Assembly (NCBI RefSeq): GCF_022549215.1
Contig: NZ_JAKZFC010000004.1
Location: forward strand, 1 to 64,000
Source: Solibacillus palustris
GTDB lineage: Bacteria > Bacillota > Bacilli > Bacillales_A > Planococcaceae
DNA: 64,000 bases
Direction: 5' to 3'
Shown here: in pieces, positions 8,996 through 17,730 of the stretch
How the letters are laid out: each line of letters begins with the position of its first letter
Position numbering within the stretch: position 1 is the first letter of the stretch
The notes under the pieces: model-generated
Database searches by the model: none
Told to the model about the DNA's origin: nothing
Seen by the model: only the letters and a program-made list of their open reading frames with translations
Program-made: the position numbers and the translations under genes

Positions 8996-11305
8996 ATGTG
9001 GAAGAAAAAAATTAGAAATAGCAAACTATCATTTGTGTTAATTGCCGTAATATTAATGGTTACCTCTGGCTTACTTTCAACATCTCGTATCTTTATAGAT
9101 AGTATAAATAGTTCCATAACAGATTACTATAGTAACCCTGCGTTTCCTGATGTATATTTATTTAATTCATCAGATAAAGAATTGGAAATGCTCGAAGAAC
9201 AAGCTGGTGAAGGAAAACTAATAAAAGATTTCCAAGAATACAAAGCCATGTATTCATCCATGAACATAAATAAATGGAACCATGAAAAGTTTAATGAAGA
9301 TAGAAACCTTATCATATCTATAAAAGATATAGAAGATTTAAACTGGAAATTAACAATTTTAGAGGGAGAACACTTGTCGTCCCCAGAAGCAGGGGAGATT
9401 TGGATTTCTAAAATATTAGCAGATAAGAAAGGCTTGAAATTGAATGATGTTATTGAAATTGATAAAGCGGGTGAAAGTCAGTTTAAAATTTCGGCCATAA
9501 TAAATGATTCACAAAATTCATCCTTAGCTAATCCTGCCAAAATAATGTATATCAATGAAAGAGATGTTCAGTTGTTCGATGAAGAAGTTAGAGGGGGATT
9601 TGTTGTATTCAAATATGCAAGTGAAAAGGAAGCTGTGGCGGATTATCTTCATGAGAATTTTACAAGTAATGAATATTATATGGAAAAGTATTATCTCATA
9701 TTAAATCAACTAGCTGATACTGGTTTAGTATCGGTTATTATGACTTTTGCAGGTATATTAACGTTAATAAGTGGGATTATTGTCGTCTTATTTACTTTGA
9801 AAAGTAATTTAATGAAAGAAATTAAATCGATTGGAACTTACAAAGCACTAGGATTTACGGCATCCGCAATCAAGAAAATATATAGTAAAGCTTATCTTTT
9901 TGTAGGTATTATTTCAACATCGATCGGTGTGGCCATTAGTTTTCCAGCGGCTTATATTTTACAAAAAAACATCCTGAAGTATTTTGGTGATTTTGGATAT
10001 AATAGTAGATATTTTATTATAGGTGGAATAATCATCGTACTCTTTAATGTGATTATTCAAATATTTGTGGCTTTAGAATTAAGAAAAATTAATAAAATAT
10101 CACCAGTAGAAGCAATTTCGGTCACGAACACTCCCAAAAGCGGTAAAAGAAGTTGGACCCTATTTAAACATACAAATAACCCGATTGCGTTATCCATTAA
10201 TGATATATTAAAAAATAAAAGATTATCATTAAACGTATGTATCATAACCACCATCTACATGTTTACTACGTTACTTTTTATCAATACGGATCATATGTTT
10301 GCCGTTTCAAAAGATCATGCAAACATTTGGCTCAATCTACATAAAACATCGGCCACCATAAATACCAACATCACATCTCAAGAAATGGAAACTGAGATTA
10401 TAGATTATTTTATTAACGACAAACGAGTTGAACATTATGGGTATGGACTCTATCTAAATGCTGGGAATTATATAAAATACGATAGTGAAAAGTATGGTGT
10501 ATTGGATGTTTATGCGATTGAATCTTTTTCAACGTATGATCATTTAGGATTTGAAATTTATGAAGGTAGATTACCAGAAAAATATAATGAAATCAATATA
10601 AGTCTTCAAATGTTAAGGGATACAAATTTGAAAATTGGCGACAAAATGAACTTTAAGATTCATAGTAAAGATGAAGAATTTTTAATAGTAGGGTCTTTTG
10701 GCAGCATAAAATATGGCGGGCGTAATGTAAGGCTGCTAAATGAAGCGATGGAACACTATAACTTAAAACCCTATTATAACACCGTAGCTGTTCAGTTGAA
10801 AAATCAAGAATCTTATGATGATTTCAAAAAAGATTTTGAACTTCATTTCAAGGATACATTAGTACAAGCTAATTTAGGAAATTATAATGAGCTACTGAAT
10901 GATATGACTTCTATGGTACCCCCGGTAGTATCGACAATCTCGATTTTCATGCTTATCCTCAGTGCTTTGAATATCATTTCAATCATTGCCATCATTATTA
11001 TAGATGAAAGAAGGAATTTGGGAATTCAAAAGGCATTAGGGTTTACAAGTAAGTTTCTTAAGGTCAGGATACTTTCGAGAATTGCCATCTTAACAACAAT
11101 AGGTATAGCTGTCGCTATATTCATTCACAATGGGATATCAAAACCACTAATTGAACTTGTCATCACGAGTCCTAATGCGATCATTTTTTCACCTTTAAAA
11201 ACCATCATATACTGTGCTCTTATCTTTATCGTAATGTTAATATTTGCATTTTTAGGAACTTCAAAAGTAGAACGTATAAATGCCATAGAATTAATGGAGG
11301 AGTAA
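8996..11305 (+). CDS. FtsX/MacB-type ABC transporter permease
   Basis: 769 aa. One N-terminal membrane segment (about residues 10-32) is followed by a large extracytoplasmic region. A cluster of membrane segments follows near 240-370, then a second extracytoplasmic domain (about 430-640) and three C-terminal membrane segments (about 650-765) ending ...RINAIELMEE. This is the duplicated FtsX layout of peptide-efflux and lipoprotein-release permeases. It starts 36 nt after the NRPS stop with AAGGAG in front and runs 4 nt short of the ATPase gene, so the two form one transporter. Export of, or self-resistance to, the cluster's peptide is inferred from position only. Confidence 0.9.
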   Translation: MWKKKIRNSKLSFVLIAVILMVTSGLLSTSRIFIDSINSSITDYYSNPAFPDVYLFNSSDKELEMLEEQAGEGKLIKDFQEYKAMYSSMNINKWNHEKFNEDRNLIISIKDIEDLNWKLTILEGEHLSSPEAGEIWISKILADKKGLKLNDVIEIDKAGESQFKISAIINDSQNSSLANPAKIMYINERDVQLFDEEVRGGFVVFKYASEKEAVADYLHENFTSNEYYMEKYYLILNQLADTGLVSVIMTFAGILTLISGIIVVLFTLKSNLMKEIKSIGTYKALGFTASAIKKIYSKAYLFVGIISTSIGVAISFPAAYILQKNILKYFGDFGYNSRYFIIGGIIIVLFNVIIQIFVALELRKINKISPVEAISVTNTPKSGKRSWTLFKHTNNPIALSINDILKNKRLSLNVCIITTIYMFTTLLFINTDHMFAVSKDHANIWLNLHKTSATINTNITSQEMETEIIDYFINDKRVEHYGYGLYLNAGNYIKYDSEKYGVLDVYAIESFSTYDHLGFEIYEGRLPEKYNEINISLQMLRDTNLKIGDKMNFKIHSKDEEFLIVGSFGSIKYGGRNVRLLNEAMEHYNLKPYYNTVAVQLKNQESYDDFKKDFELHFKDTLVQANLGNYNELLNDMTSMVPPVVSTISIFMLILSALNIISIIAIIIIDERRNLGIQKALGFTSKFLKVRILSRIAILTTIGIAVAIFIHNGISKPLIELVITSPNAIIFSPLKTIIYCALIFIVMLIFAFLGTSKVERINAIELMEE

Positions 11306-11309
11306 GAAA

Positions 11310-12068
11310 ATGAAGAGAGCGATCATCAAAACAACCCATTTATGTAAAAGCTTTAGTATAGGGAAAGAAAAATTAGATATTATTAATAATATGAATTTAG
11401 AGATATACGAGGGTGACTTTACCATTATCATGGGGAGCTCCGGTGCAGGAAAATCAACATTGCTTTATGCGATAAGCACAATGGACCAATATAGTCAGGG
11501 AAAGGTAGAGCTTCTTGGCAAAGATATAACCTCTTTCAATGAAAATCAAATTGCTAAAATCAGAAAAAACGATATGGCATTTATTTTTCAAGGAATTAAT
11601 TTATTACCTGATATGACTTTATTTGAGAATGTGTCTTTCAATGGATACAGCCCATCAAAAAGCAAAAAATCAGTCAATCAAAAAGCACAATTGTTATTAA
11701 AAAAATTAGGTTTAGAAAAGGATGTATATAAATATCCATCTGAAGTATCTGGTGGGCAAAAACAGCGAACGGCAATAGCTAGAGCCTTGATCAATGAGCC
11801 TAAAATTATTTTTGCGGATGAGCCAACAGGAGCTTTGAATTCATCCATGGGAATGGTCGTTCTTGATATATTAACACAACTGAATAACGAAGGACAAAGT
11901 ATTGTCATGGTAACGCATGACTTAAAAGCAGCATCGAGAGGAAATAGGATCTTATATTTAAAAGATGGAAGAATAGATGGAGAATTGAGTTTAGATCATT
12001 TAGGAGAAGGTAGTTTAAAAGAAAGGGAGGAAGTTGTATATAAGTTCTTAAATGAAAAAAATTGGTGA
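11310..12068 (+). CDS. ABC transporter ATP-binding protein (MacB/LolD family)
   Basis: 252 aa with all ATPase motifs: Walker A GSSGAGKST, Q-loop FIFQGINLLPDMT, signature VSGGQKQR, Walker B IIFADEPTGAL and an H-loop VMVTHD. The length and the Q-loop neighbourhood fit the MacB/LolD/BceA class that pairs with FtsX-type permeases. The gene starts 4 nt after the permease stop, with GGAGGAG inside the permease tail as its ribosome site. It energises the transporter encoded just upstream. Confidence 0.95.
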   Translation: MKRAIIKTTHLCKSFSIGKEKLDIINNMNLEIYEGDFTIIMGSSGAGKSTLLYAISTMDQYSQGKVELLGKDITSFNENQIAKIRKNDMAFIFQGINLLPDMTLFENVSFNGYSPSKSKKSVNQKAQLLLKKLGLEKDVYKYPSEVSGGQKQRTAIARALINEPKIIFADEPTGALNSSMGMVVLDILTQLNNEGQSIVMVTHDLKAASRGNRILYLKDGRIDGELSLDHLGEGSLKEREEVVYKFLNEKNW

Positions 12069-12151
12069 TTAATAATTAAATGATGCATAGGCCATAAAAA
12101 TAAAAACGAAGTGTCATATTGGATACTTTTGTTATGAGGAAGATGAATAGT

Positions 12152-13468
12152 ATGGAAAAGGCATTCCAAAATGAAATAATTACAATTACAGATGAAAAAA
12201 GTATCAATCGAATGGTTACAAAGAATGTGTTTATACTTATTCTTGGTCAGTTAGTTTCTTTACTTGGAAGCAGCATTTATAGTTTTGCAATGGGATTGTA
12301 TATTTTAAGTACGACAGGCTCGGGATTGTACTTTTCTATTACTATAGCATTAGGAGTTATACCAAAAATTATATTTGGACCAATCTCAGGTGTTGTTGCG
12401 GATAGAGTTGATAGGAAAAAGATGGTTGTAATTATGGATATATTAAGCGGAATTGTTATTATTGCTATATTTGCATTAAGCAGTTTCGATAGCTTGAGAT
12501 TAATATATATATATATATCAACCTTTTTAATAGCAACATGTACTATTTTTTCTGAAACACCAATGGAAGCTTCCATTCCAAATTTGGTAGATGAAAAAAG
12601 ACTAACGAAAGTTACTTCTCTAAATCAGGCTGTTTTATCCATTTCAAGCATTGCAGGACCTAGTATTGGTGGAGTAGTTTATGCTTTAATTGATATTAGA
12701 CTGTTTTTATTATTCAATGGAATATCTTTTATTTTTGCAGGTTTAATGGAAATTTTCCTAGATTTTAAGGTTAAGAATAAAATATATGGTATCGATAAAA
12801 AAAGTAATAAAGATAATGATGATTGTGTAAAAAACACCTTTATAGAAGATTTTAAAGAAGGAATTGCCTATATTAGGTCACAGACATGGTTAGTCGTATT
12901 AGGAAGTTTTACAGTGTTTTTTAATATGTTCTTTATAATTGGAATTACCGTCACGGTACCTTATATATCTGTTAATATTTGGGGTTTTTCATCGAGTCAA
13001 CTAGGTATATTAGAGGCTATGTTTCCTTTAGGTATGCTTATTGGTACAGTTATAACGTTTTTATTACCAGAGGCTAAAAGTAATTATAAAAGGATAATGA
13101 GCTGTATAGCAGTCGCTTCAATTGGAATGCTTTTTACTGGGATTTTGACATGCGATTTGATCATTACTCTGGATACTATTTTATATTTTATCATTTCAAT
13201 TATTATATTTATCATTCTGGCAATATGTTCAGTTTCATATAACATACCTTTTTTTGTATCACTACAAAAGAATGTGCCAAATGAAATGTTAGGCAGAGTA
13301 AGAAGTGTAATCTTAACCTTTGTTACGGGGTTAACTCCAGTAGGTGCAGTTATTGGAGGAGTTTTAGTAGATATAGTATCTCCATGGTTATTACCAATGG
13401 TATGTGGAATTATTATGGTGGTACTTACAATTATGATGAGTAGAATGAAAGCACTAAAGGATATTTAA
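12152..13468 (+). CDS. MFS transporter, probable drug/peptide exporter
   Basis: About 439 aa with 11-12 hydrophobic segments and the MFS loop motif GVVADRVDRKKMVV between segments 2 and 3. A central charged loop of about 40 residues (NKIYGIDKKSNKDND...) separates the halves. This resembles the DHA3 exporter group (EntS/MefA-like). I chose the ATG at 12152, about 11 nt after TGAGGA; TTG 12119 and ATG 12143 are in frame but poorly spaced. It follows the ABC genes on the same strand with an 83-nt gap. Export of the NRPS product is inferred from the neighbourhood. Note the microsatellite-like run of alternating TA near 12505-12515 inside the gene. Confidence 0.88.
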   Translation: MEKAFQNEIITITDEKSINRMVTKNVFILILGQLVSLLGSSIYSFAMGLYILSTTGSGLYFSITIALGVIPKIIFGPISGVVADRVDRKKMVVIMDILSGIVIIAIFALSSFDSLRLIYIYISTFLIATCTIFSETPMEASIPNLVDEKRLTKVTSLNQAVLSISSIAGPSIGGVVYALIDIRLFLLFNGISFIFAGLMEIFLDFKVKNKIYGIDKKSNKDNDDCVKNTFIEDFKEGIAYIRSQTWLVVLGSFTVFFNMFFIIGITVTVPYISVNIWGFSSSQLGILEAMFPLGMLIGTVITFLLPEAKSNYKRIMSCIAVASIGMLFTGILTCDLIITLDTILYFIISIIIFIILAICSVSYNIPFFVSLQKNVPNEMLGRVRSVILTFVTGLTPVGAVIGGVLVDIVSPWLLPMVCGIIMVVLTIMMSRMKALKDI

Positions 13469-13507
13469 GGCGTACCCCTATCATTCATATAGTTCATTTC
13501 TGCCCAA

Positions 13508-13611
13508 AAGTTTCCGTCACAATTTTCTAGTGGACAGCAACAAAGAGTAGATTTTGCTAGAGCTTGTGATAAATGAACTACAGATTGTTTTGGCAGTCGA
13601 GCCTACGAGAA
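13508..13611 (+). pseudogene. Relic of an ABC-transporter ATPase (signature and Walker B)
   Basis: In one frame this reads KFPSQFSSGQQQRVDFARA before a stop at 13574. That is clearly the ABC signature region (normally PSQLSGGQQQRVAIARA). About 25 nt later a broken LAVEPTRIL stands where ADEPTGNLD is expected. There is no start and no Walker A. The rest of the gap 13469-13957 holds no gene that I can support. Confidence 0.7.
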
Positions 13612-13910
13612 TCCTGATTATAAGTAATGTGTGTATGTTACTGGATGTATTAAAGAGAATCAATATTGAAAAATGTAAAACGGTCATTTAAGGTATGTAT
13701 AATACAAATATGTAATTATATGTTGAATGGTTAATAAAAATACGTGATGGTAGGGTTAAAGTAGATAGTATATTTATAATTAAACTTATTGTAAAAGTCA
13801 TATTAATTAAAAAGTCTTGAGAATCCTATTCATGGCTGTCACGAAATTTACATCATTAATAGGGATTTTTCTCTTGCTTTTTATATTTCTTTATTGGGAG
13901 ACACTCAAAA

Positions 13911-13945
13911 ATGGCGCGAGCCATTGATACATCAACATTTATAGA
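13911..13945 (+). repeat. 35-bp direct repeat, copy A (upstream of the PPTase gene)
   Basis: The segment around GAGCCATTGATACATCAAC recurs with only a few substitutions at 15351-15384. In both places it lies directly in front of a gene's ribosome site (the PPTase here, the thioesterase there). Confidence 0.8.
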
Positions 13946-13957
13946 GGGAGGTTAGAA

Positions 13958-14653
13958 ATGCTAGATTCAAAGTCAATTATCTATGCATTAAAAATAGATT
14001 TTAATATTGAGCAAACTCAATACAATCAATTATTAACAAAACTCACATGCGAGAGACAAAGAAAGGTGAAACAATTTCGAAAAAGAGAGGATGCTATCCG
14101 ATGTATTTTTGCTGATATATTGGCAAGATATGTTGTCCATAAATTTAATGGATGCACGGTAGATGAAGTCCAAAAGAAGGTAGGGGTAAATGGTAAACCA
14201 ATCTTAACTTTCCCAAGGAACGTACATTTTAATGTATCACACGCTGGGATTTGGCTTGTATGTATAGTAGATGAAAAGCCAGTAGGAATCGATATTGAAA
14301 GAATTCAGGAAATTGACATCGATATTGCACAAAGCTTTTTTACTAAAGAAGAATATGCTTACATAATATATCCAATGACAATAGATGAACAGCAAAAGCG
14401 TTTTTTCCAAATTTGGACTATGAAGGAATGCTATGTTAAAGCAACTGGAGAGGGTCTAAGTAAGAATTTGCTTTCCTTTTCCGTACATTTTAATAATCAA
14501 TACAGTCCCACAATCATAGATAATTCTATCAAGCAACAACTTGATTGGCAATTTGAACAATATATGATAGATGAAAGTTACATTCTATCAGTAGCAAGTC
14601 ATAAAAAATCTAAAAAAATTAAATTTTTGGAATCGGGAATATTTTTAAATTAA
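13958..14653 (+). CDS. 4'-phosphopantetheinyl transferase, Sfp family
   Basis: 231 aa, the usual Sfp length. It transfers phosphopantetheine from CoA to the carrier-domain serines of the NRPS proteins. Visible motifs: NVSHAGIW (P-site region), VGIDIERI with the metal-binding Asp/Glu, and FFQIWTMKECYVKATGEGL, the WxxKExxxKxxG motif. The ATG is preceded by GAGGGAGG with good spacing. It sits apart from the transporter genes, behind relic DNA, but on the same strand, consistent with a cluster that has been rearranged. Activation of the two NRPS proteins here is the obvious inferred role. Confidence 0.93.
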   Translation: MLDSKSIIYALKIDFNIEQTQYNQLLTKLTCERQRKVKQFRKREDAIRCIFADILARYVVHKFNGCTVDEVQKKVGVNGKPILTFPRNVHFNVSHAGIWLVCIVDEKPVGIDIERIQEIDIDIAQSFFTKEEYAYIIYPMTIDEQQKRFFQIWTMKECYVKATGEGLSKNLLSFSVHFNNQYSPTIIDNSIKQQLDWQFEQYMIDESYILSVASHKKSKKIKFLESGIFLN

Positions 14654-14821
14654 TATTGGGGCATTCCTGTTAGAAAGAATTTCAGGGGCTTGAAATAGAA
14701 AAAGTCCTCTTGTATGATGCTTGAGTATTAAACGCTAAATTGACTCATACCCATACTGGAGGATTCCATACATGTAATCTAATATGAATCAAAAAATTAT
14801 TTAAGTTTCTAAAATACGCTT

Positions 14822-15300
14822 GTGATCGGGATTGATATCCCCAAACATAAACACTATTCTTGTGTGATTGAAAACTGAAGAAGTGGCTTTAAAAATCTTT
14901 TCCGTGTTCACAAACATGTGATGTATTGAATCTTATTATGGAAAAGACCAAGCAAGCGCATAATAAAACAACTGAAATTCTCGTTTGTTTTGAGCCTAAT
15001 AACAACTACTGGATGAATTCAGCTGCTTATCTAAGTGGGTATGGCGGCATCCCATATGTCATGGTGAATCCTCATCACGTCAATCGTTTAAAGGAGTTTA
15101 ACCATAACATTCGAACGGAGAATGACCAAAAATGCGCTTGTTATTACCCGCTTAATGGGTGAAGGATGCTTCAGTTACCCAAGACTTCTTGAAGGGATTG
15201 AAGCAGGAAGCAGCACTCACGCGAGGAAGAACAGCAAGCCTTATTACGGAAAACTTGATGTGTTTTTATCCTGGTGGTGTAGTATAAAAGAAGTGAGCTT
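14822..15300 (+). pseudogene. IS110-family transposase remnant (N-terminal part, frameshifted)
   Basis: Across several frames the DNA encodes VIGIDIPKHKHYSCVIEN then stop, then FEPNNNYWMNSAAYLSGYG, PYVMVNPHHVNRLKE and NDQKCALVITRLMGEGCFSYPRLLEGIEA. These are the DEDD-domain landmarks of IS110 transposases (VGIDVAKHKH..., MEPTGHYW, VNPxHVK, KTDxxDA). There are at least one stop and two frameshifts. The C-terminal Tnp20 half with the catalytic serine is missing. About 140 nt upstream (14680-14820), with no ORF, may be the old left end of the element. Confidence 0.85.
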
Positions 15301-15350
15301 AGCTTGAAAAGAGTTGGGTATAAGCAGCCAAAATAATTTTGACACCCAGG

Positions 15351-15384
15351 ATGGTGTGAGCCATTGATATATCAACATTTAAAT
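15351..15384 (+). repeat. 35-bp direct repeat, copy B (upstream of the thioesterase gene)
   Basis: This is the second copy of the repeat at 13911-13945, sharing GAGCCATTGATA and ATCAACATTTA. It overlaps the artificial in-frame extension upstream of the thioesterase, which supports a later start for that gene. Confidence 0.8.
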
Positions 15385-15402
15385 AGGAAGGGTATGGACA
15401 AT

Positions 15403-16095
15403 ATGACAAAAACAACATTGATATGTTTCCCTTATGCAGGTGGGTCTTCTGCAATATATAAGCCAATTGACGGATTTTTATCAGAAAAAATAGAACTTGT
15501 CACCATGGAACTTCCCGGGCGGGGTAGTCGTTTTTCAGAAAAAACATTTACTACTATTGATGAGATGGTAAATGATGCTTTACTTTGGTTCAATGAAAAT
15601 CAACCCCGAAACTATGCGCTTCTTGGCTATAGCATGGGCAGTATAGTTGCATATGAGTTTTATTATAAAATATTACAAAATAGATTTAAGCCGCCTCTAC
15701 ATATGTTTTTAGCAGCCTGTGAACCTGTGGGAGTTAAAAGAAAACCAAAGGGTATTGCACAAATGTCAGATTCAGAGTTTATAAATTTTTTAATGAATAT
15801 GAATGGCACTCCAAAAGAGGTTTTTGCTAATCAAGAACTACTTGATATCATAATTCCTAGTATTCGTGCAGACTTTTTAGCCGTTGATGAATATAATTAT
15901 AAACCACGTAATTTACAAATAGGTTGTGATGTTACAGTATTTGCTGGAGAAGATGATAGTATCTCAAGAGAAAATATTCTATTGTGGGATAAATATGTTC
16001 GAAACGGTTGTAAATATAAATTCTTTAAGGGAGATCATTTTTTTATTAGAGATTCACATAACGAAATTGCTGAGATTATTAATAAAGCTCTGTAA
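15403..16095 (+). CDS. Type II (external) thioesterase of the NRPS cluster
   Basis: About 230 aa, alpha/beta-hydrolase of the GrsT/SrfAD class. It begins with the typical CFPYAGGSSAIY and has the nucleophile elbow GYSMGS (Ser), MELPGRGSRF, an acid-loop candidate AGEDDSIS and a late histidine GDHFF. Such enzymes remove misprimed or stalled groups from carrier domains. I chose ATG 15403, about 10 nt after AGGAAGGG; ATG 15394 is closer to the site, and an in-frame TTG at 15364 lies inside the 35-bp repeat and is unlikely. As neither NRPS protein seen has its own thioesterase domain, a role in release cannot be excluded. Confidence 0.92.
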   Translation: MTKTTLICFPYAGGSSAIYKPIDGFLSEKIELVTMELPGRGSRFSEKTFTTIDEMVNDALLWFNENQPRNYALLGYSMGSIVAYEFYYKILQNRFKPPLHMFLAACEPVGVKRKPKGIAQMSDSEFINFLMNMNGTPKEVFANQELLDIIIPSIRADFLAVDEYNYKPRNLQIGCDVTVFAGEDDSISRENILLWDKYVRNGCKYKFFKGDHFFIRDSHNEIAEIINKAL

Positions 16096-16103
16096 TTTTG
16101 AGT

Positions 16104-16154
16104 GTAGATGAGCCTTTAAGTTTTGGATTGTCAGCACTAGACCCAATTATATAA
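16104..16154 (+). pseudogene. Short relic of an ABC ATPase (Walker B/D-loop)
   Basis: Reads VDEPLSFGLSALDPI before a stop, a broken version of the DEPLSALDP motif of ABC ATPases, just after the thioesterase stop. No flanking coding sequence survives. The rest of 16096-16770 shows only a possible minus-strand micro-ORF, a short stop-bounded frame at 16415-16531 without a ribosome site, and a terminator. Confidence 0.55.
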
Positions 16155-16194
16155 AATAAGAAATCAGGAAATTTTCGAGGTATTTGTAGAAAAA

Positions 16195-16323
16195 TTACAA
16201 GCTACTATTAAATCTAATTATCAAATAACTACGAGTGATGAATTGTATAGGGGTGTTAACTCCTATTGGTGCAATTAATACCCAAGCAATTATTTTCCAT
16301 TTAGTAGTTTGGTCTAATGTCAT
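16195..16323 (-). CDS. Possible 42-aa membrane-like peptide
   Basis: ATG at 16323 (minus strand) preceded by a strong AGGAGG about 6 nt away. It encodes MTLDQTTKWKIIAWVLIAPI and then 22 more residues, ending at TAA. Residues 9-23 are hydrophobic and would make one short membrane segment. I recognise no family. It stands among relics, so it could be the head of a broken gene. The ribosome site is the main support. Confidence 0.35.
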   Translation of the reverse strand: MTLDQTTKWKIIAWVLIAPIGVNTPIQFITRSYLIIRFNSSL

Positions 16324-16650
16324 ATAAAACCTCCTATTTTAATCCTAATATTCGATAAAAACTAACTACTTCAAATAGGATTATTTTTTATTATATCTTG
16401 AGTATTAATAAAAATGAACCCAAACACTGCTTTAGGAACAATGTTATGTACAACTCGCGGAAAAATACAGCGTAATAAAATTGCTGTTAAAACGAAACAA
16501 GAAGACAATATCTTACGCTTTATGACTTAAAGTCCGCAAATTTAGATTATGGTTATTTCCACCCTGGTGGATTAATGTAAATACAAGTTTCTAAAATTAA
16601 ATAACTTTAAATTTTAGTTCTTATAAGTTATTAGGTGAGTATACAGGTAA

Positions 16651-16697
16651 AACTTCGTATTTTGATCAAACTTTGTTCGAAATACGAAGTTTTTTTA
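16651..16697. terminator. Rho-independent terminator or boundary hairpin left of the recombinase trio
   Basis: Perfect 12-bp arms AACTTCGTATTT (16651-16662) and AAATACGAAGTT (16680-16691), followed on the plus strand by a T run to 16697. Confidence 0.7.
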
Positions 16698-16770
16698 TCC
16701 GGAAATTTAGACTTGTTTGTAAATTTTTATCACTATTTATTTGAAAATGTCTTAAATTTCAAGTGTTTGT

Positions 16771-17730
16771 TCATAATTTTTTCTTTAAATAATCTAAGAT
16801 TAATTCATTGTTAGGTATGATAAAATTTCTATTTCTTACGTAATGTGGATTGATATATTCCTTTGTTGTAATTAAACTTTCGTGACCTAATAATTGCCTG
16901 ATAATGTCCATAGGGGCACCTTGGTCTGCCATTAAAGTAGCAAAGGTATGCCTCAATCCATGTATATTAATTGGAGGCAAATTTGCTAATTGTAAATATT
17001 TTTTCAACAAAAGCTCTACATCATTACGTGTATATTGTTTTTGGGAATCTTTCATAAATAAATAATCTGAAGCCTTTCGGTTTAAACTTAATGTATACTT
17101 ATGAATCTCAATTCCCATTCCTGGCCGGAGAAAAATCATTCGTTGGTGTTTAGTTTTAGTTTTTACTAATAAAAATTTGTCGTTTTCAAAATCAATATCT
17201 TCACATTTTAAATTTAAAATTTCTGAAATCCTACAACCTGTTGAAATTAGAAGCGTAAAGAGAAGAATGTCTGTCATTAAATTGTTGGAATGGGTAATAA
17301 TAGAGTTCAGTAATTTTAGTATATTACCTCTGGTTAATACCTTTGAGAATTTCTTTTCAGGTAAATAATCTTTCAACTGAAATTTGATTTGAATCATAGG
17401 GTTTTCAAAATAATAATTGTTTTCCAAAAATCTAAAAAAACTCATTAAGGCTTTATATTTATCTTTCAGAACATGGTAGCTTTTATCTTTCAATAATAAG
17501 AAATAGTTGTCAATTACAATGCTATTAATGGACATATATCTAAGTGGTTTACCGGAAGAATCTATTAATAAAATTACCTTATCTAAATAAATATCCTTTG
17601 GATTAGTATTCATTTCATTTGATAAATAGGAGATGAATTTCTTTAACGAATAGTTATAATTGGTTAGGGTTTTTTTAGATAAACGTACATTACTGTTATA
17701 AATTTTAAGCTCATCGAGTACTGTTTTCAC
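16771..17730 (-). CDS. Tyrosine recombinase, third gene of a recombinase trio (RitC-like)
   Basis: 319 aa. The catalytic set is complete: STGCRISE (Arg I), HGLRHTF (His-x-x-Arg), GHESLITTKEY (His/Tyr). An N-terminal SAM-like core-binding domain occupies about residues 1-120. Its start overlaps the end of the middle recombinase by 4 nt, so the three are translated as one operon. Three different adjacent tyrosine recombinases in this arrangement define RIT (recombinase in trio) elements. The sizes differ from Tn554 tnpA/tnpB/tnpC, although the group is related. Confidence 0.9.
   Translation of the reverse strand: MKTVLDELKIYNSNVRLSKKTLTNYNYSLKKFISYLSNEMNTNPKDIYLDKVILLIDSSGKPLRYMSINSIVIDNYFLLLKDKSYHVLKDKYKALMSFFRFLENNYYFENPMIQIKFQLKDYLPEKKFSKVLTRGNILKLLNSIITHSNNLMTDILLFTLLISTGCRISEILNLKCEDIDFENDKFLLVKTKTKHQRMIFLRPGMGIEIHKYTLSLNRKASDYLFMKDSQKQYTRNDVELLLKKYLQLANLPPINIHGLRHTFATLMADQGAPMDIIRQLLGHESLITTKEYINPHYVRNRNFIIPNNELILDYLKKKL

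Noticed and set aside
12277-12576. 99-codon minus-strand frame in the MFS gene
   Set aside because: Antisense shadow of membrane segments.
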